A stretch of 64,000 bases of DNA from an uncultured Roseovarius sp. GTDB taxonomy: Bacteria; Pseudomonadota; Alphaproteobacteria; Rhodobacterales; Rhodobacteraceae. Position 1 is the first letter of the stretch; every line of letters begins with the position of its first letter. Positions 28,654 through 36,615 of the stretch are shown piece by piece. Below the pieces are notes generated by a model. That model searched no databases. It was given only the letters and a program-made list of their open reading frames with translations, and had not been told where the DNA came from. A program made the translations under genes and the position numbers. The stretch covers positions 186,001 to 250,000 of the forward strand of contig NZ_CANLER010000005.1 in the NCBI RefSeq assembly GCF_947489715.1, given 5' to 3'.

Positions 28654-29307
28654 TCAACGTCTGGCCTTGCGCCATCCTGCCGCGAGGGCGCCGGACTCGT
28701 TGCAAAACCATCGCTCGCCCTGCTGTGTACGTATCGTCGTCACATCGTAAAAGCGCTGCCCAGGTAGATGATAAATCCGATCACCTGACCGATTGATGTT
28801 ACCCTTGATATGACAGGCAGCGTCAGGCGCGATGCCACCTGCCGCCCGGGCCTGACGATGCGCCGCCGGGCGCTGAAACGTCCCCGCGTGCATGCCGGTC
28901 CGGGCGCGTTTGGCCTGCACCTCATCCTGCACATAGGCGTTGGAGTACTTCCGGAACGCGACCGCCATGCCGTCCTGCACCAATCTGCGCGCCAGATCGA
29001 CGCCAAGAACGCGACAGACCGCCACAACCCGGCCATAGCGATCCATTTCAATCGGTTCACATTTGGCGTCACTGCCCTGATATCGTGCGCGCATCTCCCG
29101 GCTGACCCAGGTGCCGCAATCCCAACTTTCACCGCTGGATGTTTTGCATCTCTGTCCGACTTCGGGCGCGTCCACCCCGTGCAATCGCACACGCACCCCG
29201 CCCACATCCAATGTATCACCATCGATGACCCGCACGGTTCCATCTACCCCCGCCAAGGCCGGAGCAGATACCGCCAGAAGAACAAGAACCGAACAAATCC
29301 TTAACAT
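28654..29307 (-). CDS. Secreted staphylococcal-nuclease-like protein (thermonuclease family)
   Basis: A 217-residue nuclease homologue with a signal peptide (ICSVLVLLAVSAPALA) and an OB-fold SNase domain: catalytic residues are visible as Arg and Glu in VRLHGVDAPEVGQRC and Arg in DRYGRVVAV, the Asp of the calcium site in VIDGDTLDVGG. Four or more Cys (QRCKTSS, WDCGTW, KCEPIE, AVCRVL) imply disulfides in the periplasm. After the domain there is a basic tail that resembles excalibur-like C-terminal parts but without its motif. Likely extracellular or periplasmic DNase/RNase. Confidence 0.82.
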   Translation of the reverse strand: MLRICSVLVLLAVSAPALAGVDGTVRVIDGDTLDVGGVRVRLHGVDAPEVGQRCKTSSGESWDCGTWVSREMRARYQGSDAKCEPIEMDRYGRVVAVCRVLGVDLARRLVQDGMAVAFRKYSNAYVQDEVQAKRARTGMHAGTFQRPAAHRQARAAGGIAPDAACHIKGNINRSGDRIYHLPGQRFYDVTTIRTQQGERWFCNESGALAAGWRKARR

Positions 29308-29361
29308 TCGGTTTATATCGGTGTCAGCCCACCCCGATGCAAGCCGTTAGTTGTCAATCAG

Positions 29362-31020
29362 TTAACGCTGAGCCTCGCGCCAGCGGGGACTGGTCCATGG
29401 TTCGGCATTGTCGGCGGGCAATGGATCCCGCGCCAGCACATGATCGGCCATCTTTTCGCCCACCAGAATCGAAGGTCCATTTAGATTGCCATTGGTAATC
29501 TGCGGGAAAATGCTGCTGTCGGCCACGCGCAGGCCGTCGACACCGATCACGCGACCCTCGGGGTCAACGACGGCGTCGGGATCATCCGCGCGACCCATCT
29601 TGCATGTGCCGCAGGGGTGATAGGCGCTTTCGGCATGTTCGCGAATGAAATCGTCCAGCTCATCATCGCTTTGTACCGCAGCACCCGGTTGGATTTCGTG
29701 GCTTGCATAGGGTTTGAATGCGTCTTGCCCAAAAATCTCGCGCGTTAGCCGGATGCATTTGCGAAAATCGACCCAGTCGCTTTCGTCGCTCATATAGTTG
29801 AATCGGATCACCGGATCATCCATCGGATCGGCACTGCGCAACGTGACCGCCCCGCGTGACTTGCTGCGCATCGGCCCGACATGGGCCTGGAAACCGTGCC
29901 CTTCCGCCGCAGCCTTACCGTCGTAGCGCACGGCGATTGGCAGGAAATGAAACTGGATATCGGGGTAATCGACGCCCTTGTCCGACCGGACAAACCCACA
30001 GCTTTCAAACTGGTTGCTGGCACCCGGCCCGCCAAACCCCATCAGCCAGCGGGCCCCGACATAGGCCTTGCCTGCCAGGTTCCAATATTTATAGAGGCTC
30101 ACCGGCTGGCTTGACGCCATCTGAATATATAGCTCCAGATGATCCTGAAGGTTGGCGCCGACACCACGCCGGTCTGCCACGACGTCAATCCCATGCTCTG
30201 TCAGATGCGCGCCGGGCCCTATGCCAGACAGCATCAGGATCTTGGGCGAATTGATGGCCGATGCCGAGACAATCACCTCGACGCGCGCGCGGACCACCTG
30301 ACGCTGGCCTTTGACAGTCGCATCAACCCCGACAGCCCGGCCATCTTCGATGACTAACTTGTGCACCAGCCCCCGCACCAAGTCGCAATTTTCGCGTTTC
30401 AGCGCCGGTTTCAGATAGGCATTGGCAGCCGACCACCGCTGACCGTTCTTGACGGTCATCTCGAAGGGGCCGAAGCCCTCCTGCTTTTCGCCGTTGTAAT
30501 CGTTGGTCAGCTCATACCCCGCCTGCCCCCCGGCCTGCACAAAGGCGCGCGTCAACGGGTTTTCCATCGTGCCGCGGGTGATGTGCAACGGCCCGTTTTG
30601 CCCGCGCCATCCTGCATCGCCGCCATGGCCCGCATCGTCCCAGCATTCCATTCGTTTGAAATAGGGCAGCACGTCCGCATACCCCCAGCCTTCCGCGCCG
30701 TGATCGCGCCAGTGGTCATAGTCACGCGCATGGCCACGTACATAAACCATTCCGTTGATGCTGGACGATCCGCCGATCACCTTGCCCCGCGGACAGGCCA
30801 GCCTGCGGTTGCCAAGATGCGGTTCGGGCTCGCTCTGAAACCCCCAGTCATACATCTTCATGTTCATCGGATAGCTGAGCGCACCGGGCATCTGGATGAA
30901 CGGCCCCACATCGGTGCCGCCATGTTCGACAACCAGGACCGACTTGCCCGCTTCAGCCAGGCGATAGGCCATTGCGCACCCCGCACTGCCCGCCCCTACA
31001 ACTACATAATCCGCTTCCAT
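29362..31020 (-). CDS. betA: Choline dehydrogenase (GMC oxidoreductase)
   Basis: FAD-dependent oxidation of choline to betaine aldehyde (and perhaps glycine betaine). The 552 residues start [20 protein letters not shown], with the dinucleotide-binding GAGSAG; the GMC signature 1 is [20 protein letters not shown], and the catalytic His-Asn pair is in [12 protein letters not shown] and [12 protein letters not shown]. The ATG at 31020 has GAGGGG five bases upstream; a GTG at 31035 is less likely. It is last in betI-betC-betA. betB is not in the window. A hairpin with a quadruplex-forming loop lies between betC and betA. Confidence 0.9.
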   Translation of the reverse strand: MEADYVVVGAGSAGCAMAYRLAEAGKSVLVVEHGGTDVGPFIQMPGALSYPMNMKMYDWGFQSEPEPHLGNRRLACPRGKVIGGSSSINGMVYVRGHARDYDHWRDHGAEGWGYADVLPYFKRMECWDDAGHGGDAGWRGQNGPLHITRGTMENPLTRAFVQAGGQAGYELTNDYNGEKQEGFGPFEMTVKNGQRWSAANAYLKPALKRENCDLVRGLVHKLVIEDGRAVGVDATVKGQRQVVRARVEVIVSASAINSPKILMLSGIGPGAHLTEHGIDVVADRRGVGANLQDHLELYIQMASSQPVSLYKYWNLAGKAYVGARWLMGFGGPGASNQFESCGFVRSDKGVDYPDIQFHFLPIAVRYDGKAAAEGHGFQAHVGPMRSKSRGAVTLRSADPMDDPVIRFNYMSDESDWVDFRKCIRLTREIFGQDAFKPYASHEIQPGAAVQSDDELDDFIREHAESAYHPCGTCKMGRADDPDAVVDPEGRVIGVDGLRVADSSIFPQITNGNLNGPSILVGEKMADHVLARDPLPADNAEPWTSPRWREAQR

Positions 31021-31050
31021 CAGCCCCTCATTCACGCAGTTTGCATCCCA

Positions 31051-31099
31051 GCCGCCTTGATGCGGCGGGGTGGGTGGGTGGGCGACGCATCAAGGCGGC
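31051..31099. repeat. Hairpin with G-quadruplex loop, copy A (betC-betA gap)
   Basis: A perfect 14-bp inverted repeat (GCCGCCTTGATGCG at 31051-31064, its complement at 31086-31099) encloses a 21-nt loop that contains GGGTGGGTGGGTGGG (31068-31082) on the plus strand, a textbook parallel G-quadruplex motif. A 12-bp direct repeat GGCGACGCATCA follows at 31081-31092 and 31097-31108. The betC mRNA would carry the C-rich complement. A related hairpin lies at 44667-44711. Confidence 0.85.
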
Positions 31100-31105
31100 G
31101 ACGCA

Positions 31106-32614
31106 TCACTCTCCCCTCGGGAAACGCGCATTTTCCTCAACCACGTTCAAATCCATATGATTGCGCATGTACCGCTCGGACGCCTTTTGCAGCGGCTGAT
31201 AATCCCACGGGTAATACCCTCCCTTGCGCAAAGCCTCATAGACAACCCACCGCCGCGCCTGGCTTTCGCGAACCTGCGCATCAAACGCCGCCAAATCCCA
31301 CCGCGCCTCGGCCTTGGCCTGCAACTGCGCCAGTGTTCCGGCGTGCTCTGGCATCCCTGCCAGATTGGCCAATTCATGTGGATCGGCCTCCAGATCAAAA
31401 AGCTGATCCGGGTCCAATGCACAGCGGTTGTACTTCCACTTGCCATACCGCAACGACACCAGCGGCGCATATGACGCCTCTGCCGCGTATTCCATTGCCA
31501 CCGGCGCATCCCGTTCAGCGCCCTGCCCCAAGGGCACCAGGCTCTGCCCCTCAATCCAGGGCGCGACCTCTTCCAAGCTGACACCGGCCAGATCACACAG
31601 CGTCGGGCAGACATCGATTGTGCTGACCGGTGTCGCCACCCGACCCGCTTCCATGCCCGGTGCGGCGATCATCAGGGGCACACGCGACGACCCTTCGTAA
31701 AAACTCATCTTGAACCACAAGCCCCGCTCCCCCAGCATGTCACCGTGATCACTGACAAACAGGATCACCGCCTCCTGCCGGGTGGTTTCCAGCGCTTCCA
31801 TCACCTCCCCGATCTTGTCATCGAGATACGAGATATTGGCGAAATAGGCTCGGCGTGACCGGCGAATATCTTCCTCGGAGATATCGAAGGACCGCCAGTC
31901 ATTGGCATCAAAAATCCGCTGCGCATGGGCGTCGTGATCGTCATACGCCATTGCCGGCACTTCCGGCAGCAGATGCTCGCACTCCTCATAGAGATCCCAG
32001 TATTTCTTGCGCGCCACATAAGGATCGTGCGGGTGGGTAAAACTGACCGTCAGGCACCAGGGCCGGTCGTCATGTCCACGCGCCAGATCATAGACCTTGC
32101 GCGTCGCGTTATAGGCAACCTCATCGTCATATTCCATCTGGTTTGAGATTTCGGCGACCCCCGCCCCGGTCACCGACCCCATGTTGTGATACCACCAGTC
32201 GATCCGTTCACCGGGTTTGCGGTAATCCGGCGTCCAGCCGAAATCGGCCGGGTAGATATCGGTGGTCAGACGCTCTTCGAACCCGTGCATCTGATCGGGG
32301 CCGACAAAATGCATCTTGCCGCTCAGGCAGGTCTGGTAGCCCGCCCGGCGCAGATGGTGGGCATAGGTCGGAATATCAGCGGCAAATTCTGCCGCATTGT
32401 CATAAACCCGGCTGCGCGATGGCAACAGGCCAGACATGAAACTTGCCCGCCCTGGCGCGCAGAGCGGCGAGGCGGTATAGGCATTGGCAAATCGCGTTGA
32501 CCGCGCTGCCAGCTTTTTCAGATTAGGCGCATGCAACCAATCGGCAGGACCATCGGGAAACAATGTTCCGTTCAACTGGTCCACCATGAATATCAGAATG
32601 TTGGGTGTGCTCAT
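31106..32614 (-). CDS. betC: Choline-sulfatase
   Basis: Hydrolyses choline-O-sulfate to choline and sulfate. The 502-residue protein has the sulfatase signature with the formylglycine cysteine in PLCAPGRASFMSG (C-A-P-G-R), the second signature GYQTCLSGKMHFVG, the Asp/Asn metal ligands of NILIFMVDQLNG and LFVSDHGDMLGERG. A C-terminal extension ending PRGE matches the tetramer arm of choline sulfatases. Requires the formylglycine-generating enzyme, not in the window. It overlaps betI by four bases. Confidence 0.93.
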   Translation of the reverse strand: MSTPNILIFMVDQLNGTLFPDGPADWLHAPNLKKLAARSTRFANAYTASPLCAPGRASFMSGLLPSRSRVYDNAAEFAADIPTYAHHLRRAGYQTCLSGKMHFVGPDQMHGFEERLTTDIYPADFGWTPDYRKPGERIDWWYHNMGSVTGAGVAEISNQMEYDDEVAYNATRKVYDLARGHDDRPWCLTVSFTHPHDPYVARKKYWDLYEECEHLLPEVPAMAYDDHDAHAQRIFDANDWRSFDISEEDIRRSRRAYFANISYLDDKIGEVMEALETTRQEAVILFVSDHGDMLGERGLWFKMSFYEGSSRVPLMIAAPGMEAGRVATPVSTIDVCPTLCDLAGVSLEEVAPWIEGQSLVPLGQGAERDAPVAMEYAAEASYAPLVSLRYGKWKYNRCALDPDQLFDLEADPHELANLAGMPEHAGTLAQLQAKAEARWDLAAFDAQVRESQARRWVVYEALRKGGYYPWDYQPLQKASERYMRNHMDLNVVEENARFPRGE

Positions 32615-33198
32615 TCATCCGATCCTTGTGGCAGGCTTGTGTCGAGGTAATGCAAAAGCACGTCGATCGCGGTGGCGGGCGACATCGGATCGGCGCGCAG
32701 GGCCTGCCGGATGTAAAGGCCGTCGATCATGGCCGCGAGGCCCCGGGTCAATGTCCGGGCATCCGCCCCGGCAATCTGGCGGAACGCATGATGAAGGTTC
32801 GACCGGGTGCGCCGCTGGTAAATATGCAATAGCCGTTTCGCCTCGTCTGATTTTTGCGCCTGAACGTAGAAATTCAGCCAGGCTGAAACAAATTCGGGCC
32901 GAAACTGCGCCGGTGCGAAACTGGCGCGGATGATCGCCTCAATCCGGTCGCGCGGTGTCTTCGCCATCAGCATGGCCCCCCGCACCTCGGCCCCGAACAG
33001 CGTCAGGATGTGGCGCATCGCGGCGGCGAAAATCTGTTCCTTGGAACCGAAATAATGATGCGCCAGCGCGCTCGACATCCCTGCCCTTTTGGCAATCTGA
33101 CTGACGGTCACATCCAGCGTTCCCTGGGCACCGATTTCATGGATCGTGGCCTCAACCAACGCCGAACGGCGTATCGGTTCCATCCCCACCTTCGGCAT
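32611..33198 (-). CDS. betI: BetI, TetR-family repressor of the bet genes
   Basis: A 195-residue TetR repressor that responds to choline. The helix-turn-helix is at residues 25-45 (VSQIAKRAGMSSALAHHYFG); MEPIRRSALVEATIHEIGAQ at the N-terminus matches BetI. The start at 33198 (MPKVGMEPIRR) was chosen over an upstream reading with no homology. Its last codons overlap the start of betC (ATGA), so regulator and sulfatase are translated together. A BetI-like palindrome lies 48-61 bp upstream. Confidence 0.9.
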   Translation of the reverse strand: MPKVGMEPIRRSALVEATIHEIGAQGTLDVTVSQIAKRAGMSSALAHHYFGSKEQIFAAAMRHILTLFGAEVRGAMLMAKTPRDRIEAIIRASFAPAQFRPEFVSAWLNFYVQAQKSDEAKRLLHIYQRRTRSNLHHAFRQIAGADARTLTRGLAAMIDGLYIRQALRADPMSPATAIDVLLHYLDTSLPQGSDE

Positions 33199-33526
33199 TG
33201 AACGCTCCCTATTTTCGAATTGCAAATTTGTCGTAAGCGTGTTTAATTGACTCGTCAATCAATAAAAAGCAGGTGCTACTTGCTCGCTCACACTTTGCTG
33301 AAATGTCACAATGATCTTGCACATTGGCGAGGCCTCAGCCTAAGCTTTGGCCGTTCAGCTAACGTCGCGTCCCGACAGGTGTGTGCCAGATAATGACGAA
33401 ATCTACCGTTTCTGTGACGCATGTTTCTGCGGACGCGCTGCTACGATCGACAAAATGGAACAAGGTCCAGCCCTGCCCCGCAGCGGCGGACTCCATGAAC
33501 ACTAAAACAATCAGGGAGATACCTTT
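33199..33526. other. Divergent promoter region betI / binding protein
   Basis: About 330 bp between the divergent betI and the solute-binding protein gene. Apart from the BetI box (33246-33259) it contains no reading frame or hairpin that I consider meaningful. The rather long leader (nearly 270 bp) before the binding-protein gene could include further regulatory sites. Confidence 0.6.
33246..33259. promoter_or_regulatory. BetI-like operator
   Basis: Perfect inverted repeat ATTGAC-TC-GTCAAT. It fits the ATTGA-N4-TCAAT form of BetI sites known from enteric and marine bacteria, and is placed directly upstream of betI. Confidence 0.75.
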
Positions 33527-35080
33527 ATGACGAAGCTAATCAATGGCGGTCTGAATCGACGCCGCTTCCTTCAGACAACCGCTGCCACTGCAATGGCCGC
33601 CACTCTGCCGCTGAGCGGTGCGATGGCTGCCCCCAAGCGTGGCGGCCACCTGCGCGTTGGCAAGGGTCACGGCCAGACAACCGACACGCTGAACCCTGGC
33701 ACCTGGGAAAACGGCTTTACCATCGGCATGGCCTTTGCCATCCACGGTCGTCTGACCGAGGTGCTGGCAGATGGCTCGCTGGCGCCGGAACTGGCCGAAA
33801 GCTGGGAAGCCACGCCAGACGCCAAAACATGGCGTTTCAAAGTGCGCCAGGGTGTGAAATTCCACTCCGGCAAAGACCTCACGCCAGAAGATGTTGCCGC
33901 GTCGATCAACTTCCACCGTGGCGAAGACTCGACCTCTGCCGCCGGCCCGTTGGTTGCACCGGTTGATAATATCAGCGTCGATGGCGACACCGTCGTGTTC
34001 GAGCTGTCGGGCGGCAATGCTGACTTCCCCTTCATCCTCAGCGATTACCACCTGACGATCCACCCGGCCAAAGATGACAGCATCGATTGGGAATCAGGCG
34101 ACGGCTGCGGCAGCTATATCCTGAAGTCCAAGAACTTCGGCGTCTCGGTCGCCATGGAGCGGAACCCGAACCACTGGCGTGACGATGTAGGCTTCTTTGA
34201 CAGCATCGAAATGCTGGCACTTGTTGACCAGAACGCCCGGACAACCGCGCTGGTGTCGGGCGACGTTGACGTGATCGACCGTCTGGACCTGAAAACCGTC
34301 GGTCTGCTGGGCCGCAACGCCAACATCAACATCAACTCGGTGGCGGGCACACAGCATTTCACCTTCGCGATGTCCACAAATCAGGCCCCGTTTGACAACA
34401 ATAACGTGCGTCAGGCGCTGAAATACGCGATCAATCGCGAAGAATTGGTCGAAAAGATCCTGTTCGGCTACGGCTCGGTCGGTAACGACATTCCGATCGG
34501 TCAGGGCCAGCAGTATTACAACAAGGATCTGGAACAAAAGACATACGATCCCGACAAGGCCAAGTTCTTCCTGAAAGAAGCAGGTCTGGACAGTCTTGAG
34601 GTCAGCCTGTCGGCGGCCGACGCCGCCTTTGCGGGTGCTGTTGACGCTGGCGTTCTCTACCAGAACTCGGCCAAGGCTGCTGGCATCGACCTCAAGGTCG
34701 TGCGCGAGCCCAATGATGGCTACTGGTCGGATGTCTGGATGAAGAAACCCTTCTCGGCCGTCTACTGGTCGGGCCGTCCGGTGCAGGATCAGATGTTCGC
34801 CACCGCCTATTCCTGTGGCGCGGCCTGGAACGACAGCTTCTGGTGCCACGACAAGTTCGAGGCCCTCATGGTCGAAGCCCGTGCCGAACTGGACCCGGCC
34901 AAGCGCGAAGCAATGTATCACGAGATGCAGGACATCGTGTCGAACCAGGGTGGCGTCATCATCCCGATGTTCGCGAACTATGTGTTTGCCACCTCCAACA
35001 AGGTGAAAACCTCCGACAGTTTCGCCTCGAACTGGGATATGGATGGCGAACGCTGGGCTGAACGCTGGTCCTTCGCCTAA
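33527..35080 (+). CDS. Peptide/opine-type ABC transporter substrate-binding protein (orphan)
   Basis: A 517-residue SBP_bac_5 protein with a twin-arginine-type signal (NRRRFLQTTAATAMAATLPL) and the domain order of dipeptide/oligopeptide binding proteins: SLAPELAESWEATPDAKTWR, VKFHSGKDLTPEDVAASINF, and the hinge region NNVRQALKYAINREELVEKI. No permease or ATPase gene follows; an intrinsic terminator lies 20 bp after the stop, then a tRNA on the other strand. It is divergent from betI and shares a region with a BetI box, so a choline-, betaine- or carnitine-related role is possible but unproven; it may serve a transporter encoded elsewhere. Confidence 0.88.
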   Translation: MTKLINGGLNRRRFLQTTAATAMAATLPLSGAMAAPKRGGHLRVGKGHGQTTDTLNPGTWENGFTIGMAFAIHGRLTEVLADGSLAPELAESWEATPDAKTWRFKVRQGVKFHSGKDLTPEDVAASINFHRGEDSTSAAGPLVAPVDNISVDGDTVVFELSGGNADFPFILSDYHLTIHPAKDDSIDWESGDGCGSYILKSKNFGVSVAMERNPNHWRDDVGFFDSIEMLALVDQNARTTALVSGDVDVIDRLDLKTVGLLGRNANININSVAGTQHFTFAMSTNQAPFDNNNVRQALKYAINREELVEKILFGYGSVGNDIPIGQGQQYYNKDLEQKTYDPDKAKFFLKEAGLDSLEVSLSAADAAFAGAVDAGVLYQNSAKAAGIDLKVVREPNDGYWSDVWMKKPFSAVYWSGRPVQDQMFATAYSCGAAWNDSFWCHDKFEALMVEARAELDPAKREAMYHEMQDIVSNQGGVIIPMFANYVFATSNKVKTSDSFASNWDMDGERWAERWSFA

Positions 35081-35099
35081 ACCGCAATCACCACGACAG

Positions 35100-35128
35100 A
35101 AAGGGCCGGTTCATCCGGCCCTTTTTTA
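35100..35128 (+). terminator. Intrinsic terminator of the binding-protein gene
   Basis: AAAGGGCCGG pairs with CCGGCCCTTT around the loop TTCAT and runs into a T6 tract; placed 20 bp after the stop codon. A clean Rho-independent terminator. Confidence 0.92.
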
Positions 35129-35198
35129 TTGCCGCATCAAAAAGATCATCAAATCAGGCAGGTCACGAAACCATCGAACATGTCATTAATGGAGAGGG

Positions 35199-35284
35199 TG
35201 GTGCGGGCGGTGGGACTCGAACCCACACGGCCATTAGGCCTTCAGATTTTAAGTCTGATATGTCTACCATTCCATCACGCCCGC
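35199..35284 (-). tRNA. tRNA-Leu (anticodon UAA)
   Basis: Reads UUA codons, rare in such GC-rich genomes. The acceptor stem is GCGGGCG paired with CGCCCGC, with a genomically encoded CCA end at 35199-35201. The anticodon loop CTTAAAA gives TAA at 35249-35251. A long variable arm (GGCCTAATGGCC) marks a class II tRNA (Leu), and the T-loop GGTTCGAGTCC is standard. Confidence 0.97.
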
Positions 35285-35455
35285 ATCTAGCGTTTTTGAA
35301 CCCTATTGGACCCGATAGAATCCCTACCGTGCCGACGCGTTGAAAACAACGCGCTTTTGACAGCAAATTGTGGGAAATTGCGGCTCGGGCTTTGCCCCCG
35401 CCCCAGCATGTGACAGGACAGCCGGCAATGTTCACACCAGAGCGCGCGACGCGGG

Positions 35456-36001
35456 CTAAAGCTCCTGTTCGCTTTCTTCAAGCGACGGTAAAAGGGCACG
35501 TTCAGAAAGCCAGGGATTCAACGCCAGTGCCGCGCGCAGGCTCAGCGCCGCCTCGGCCTTGCGTTCCAGCCCGACCAGTGTCAGCGCCCGACCGGCCAGC
35601 GCCGCGATATGGCGGGGCGACAGTTCGATCGCGCGATCCAAATCAGGCAGCGCCGTCGCAAAATCCTGACGCAGAAAGTTGACGAAAGCCCGCTGGTTGT
35701 AACCTTCGGCAAAGGTCGGACAATATTCGACCAATGCATCAAGCGCCTTCATCGCGCCGTCATAGTCGAACGCTGCGCGGCGGCTCATCCCTTCGTCCAG
35801 CAATTCCTGCGCATAGTCATCCGGCGCATCCGCCCAATATTGCCACATATCATTGGAAATCTGCCGCGCCGACATCTCTGTCTGGGCTTCCTGAACCGCT
35901 TCGATCAACGTATCCAGCGCATCGCTGTGATCAGGAGCGTCGGGGCAGGTCTGGGCAACGGCCGGGCTGGCCAGAATCAGGGCAAGTATCGCGTGTTTCA
36001 T
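35456..36001 (-). CDS. Secreted TPR protein
   Basis: A 181-residue protein with a signal peptide (AILALILASPAVA, Cys shortly after) and two to three TPR-like helix pairs: SRRAAFDYDGAMKALDALVE, YNQRAFVNFLRQDFATALPD, and IAALAGRALTLVGLERKAEA with the typical Ala/Gly and Pro spacing. It may act as a scaffold in the periplasm. It is convergent to nothing; it lies between the tRNA and putR. The C-terminal tail is acidic (EESEQEL). Confidence 0.8.
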   Translation of the reverse strand: MKHAILALILASPAVAQTCPDAPDHSDALDTLIEAVQEAQTEMSARQISNDMWQYWADAPDDYAQELLDEGMSRRAAFDYDGAMKALDALVEYCPTFAEGYNQRAFVNFLRQDFATALPDLDRAIELSPRHIAALAGRALTLVGLERKAEAALSLRAALALNPWLSERALLPSLEESEQEL

Positions 36002-36032
36002 GACCCTGATAATGGCGTGACCACCGCACAGG

Positions 36033-36509
36033 TCAAATCACATCCGGGACAACGCTTTCCTTGACCGCCTGCATCGCCACATAGGTCGAGGTATGCGCGA
36101 CATGCGGCAGGGTCGAGATATGTTCCCCCAGAACCCGGCGATAATCGCTCATGTTCTGTGTGCGGATCTTCATCAGGTAATCGAAATTCGCCGCAATCAT
36201 ATGCACCTGTTCGATCTCGGGGATCTTGACCACCGCTGCGTTGAAGGCCGACAATGCCTTTTCGCGGGTATCGTTCAGGCGCACCTCGACAAAGCTGACA
36301 TGATCCATGCCCAACCGGATCGGATCGAACAGCGCCGAATAACCCGTGATCACACCGTCCTTTTCCAGCCGCCGCAACCGGGCCTGGGTAGGCGATTTCG
36401 ACAACCCGATCTCCCGCGCAAGATCGGTGATGCTGATTCGACCATCCCCCGACAGCACCTTTAGGATCGCTTTGTCATATCCGTCCAGCTCTGACTTACC
36501 ATTTTGCAT
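36033..36509 (-). CDS. putR: PutR, Lrp/AsnC-family regulator of putA
   Basis: A 158-residue Lrp-type regulator with the helix-turn-helix in ISITDLAREIGLSKSPTQAR and a C-terminal RAM ligand domain (YLMKIRTQNMSDYRRVLGEH). It is divergent from putA, with 106 bp between, as known for PutR of alphaproteobacteria such as Agrobacterium and Rhodobacter, where it activates putA when proline is present. A 7-bp inverted repeat in the shared region is a candidate binding site. The ligand is thus probably proline. Confidence 0.88.
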   Translation of the reverse strand: MQNGKSELDGYDKAILKVLSGDGRISITDLAREIGLSKSPTQARLRRLEKDGVITGYSALFDPIRLGMDHVSFVEVRLNDTREKALSAFNAAVVKIPEIEQVHMIAANFDYLMKIRTQNMSDYRRVLGEHISTLPHVAHTSTYVAMQAVKESVVPDVI

Positions 36510-36572
36510 ATCAAACTCCCGTATTTACAGGCAAATCGCCTTCATAATGGATATTTTCAGGAAAAATAACTC

Positions 36573-36598
36573 ATTCAGCAATGATAGGATAGCTGAAT
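36573..36598. promoter_or_regulatory. Candidate PutR operator
   Basis: Perfect inverted repeat ATTCAGC / GCTGAAT with a 12-bp AT-rich spacer, ending 17 bp before the putA ATG in the shared promoter region with putR. Lrp-type sites are often weakly conserved, so this is only a candidate. Confidence 0.45.
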
Positions 36599-36615
36599 TA
36601 ACCTGATGGGGGTGC

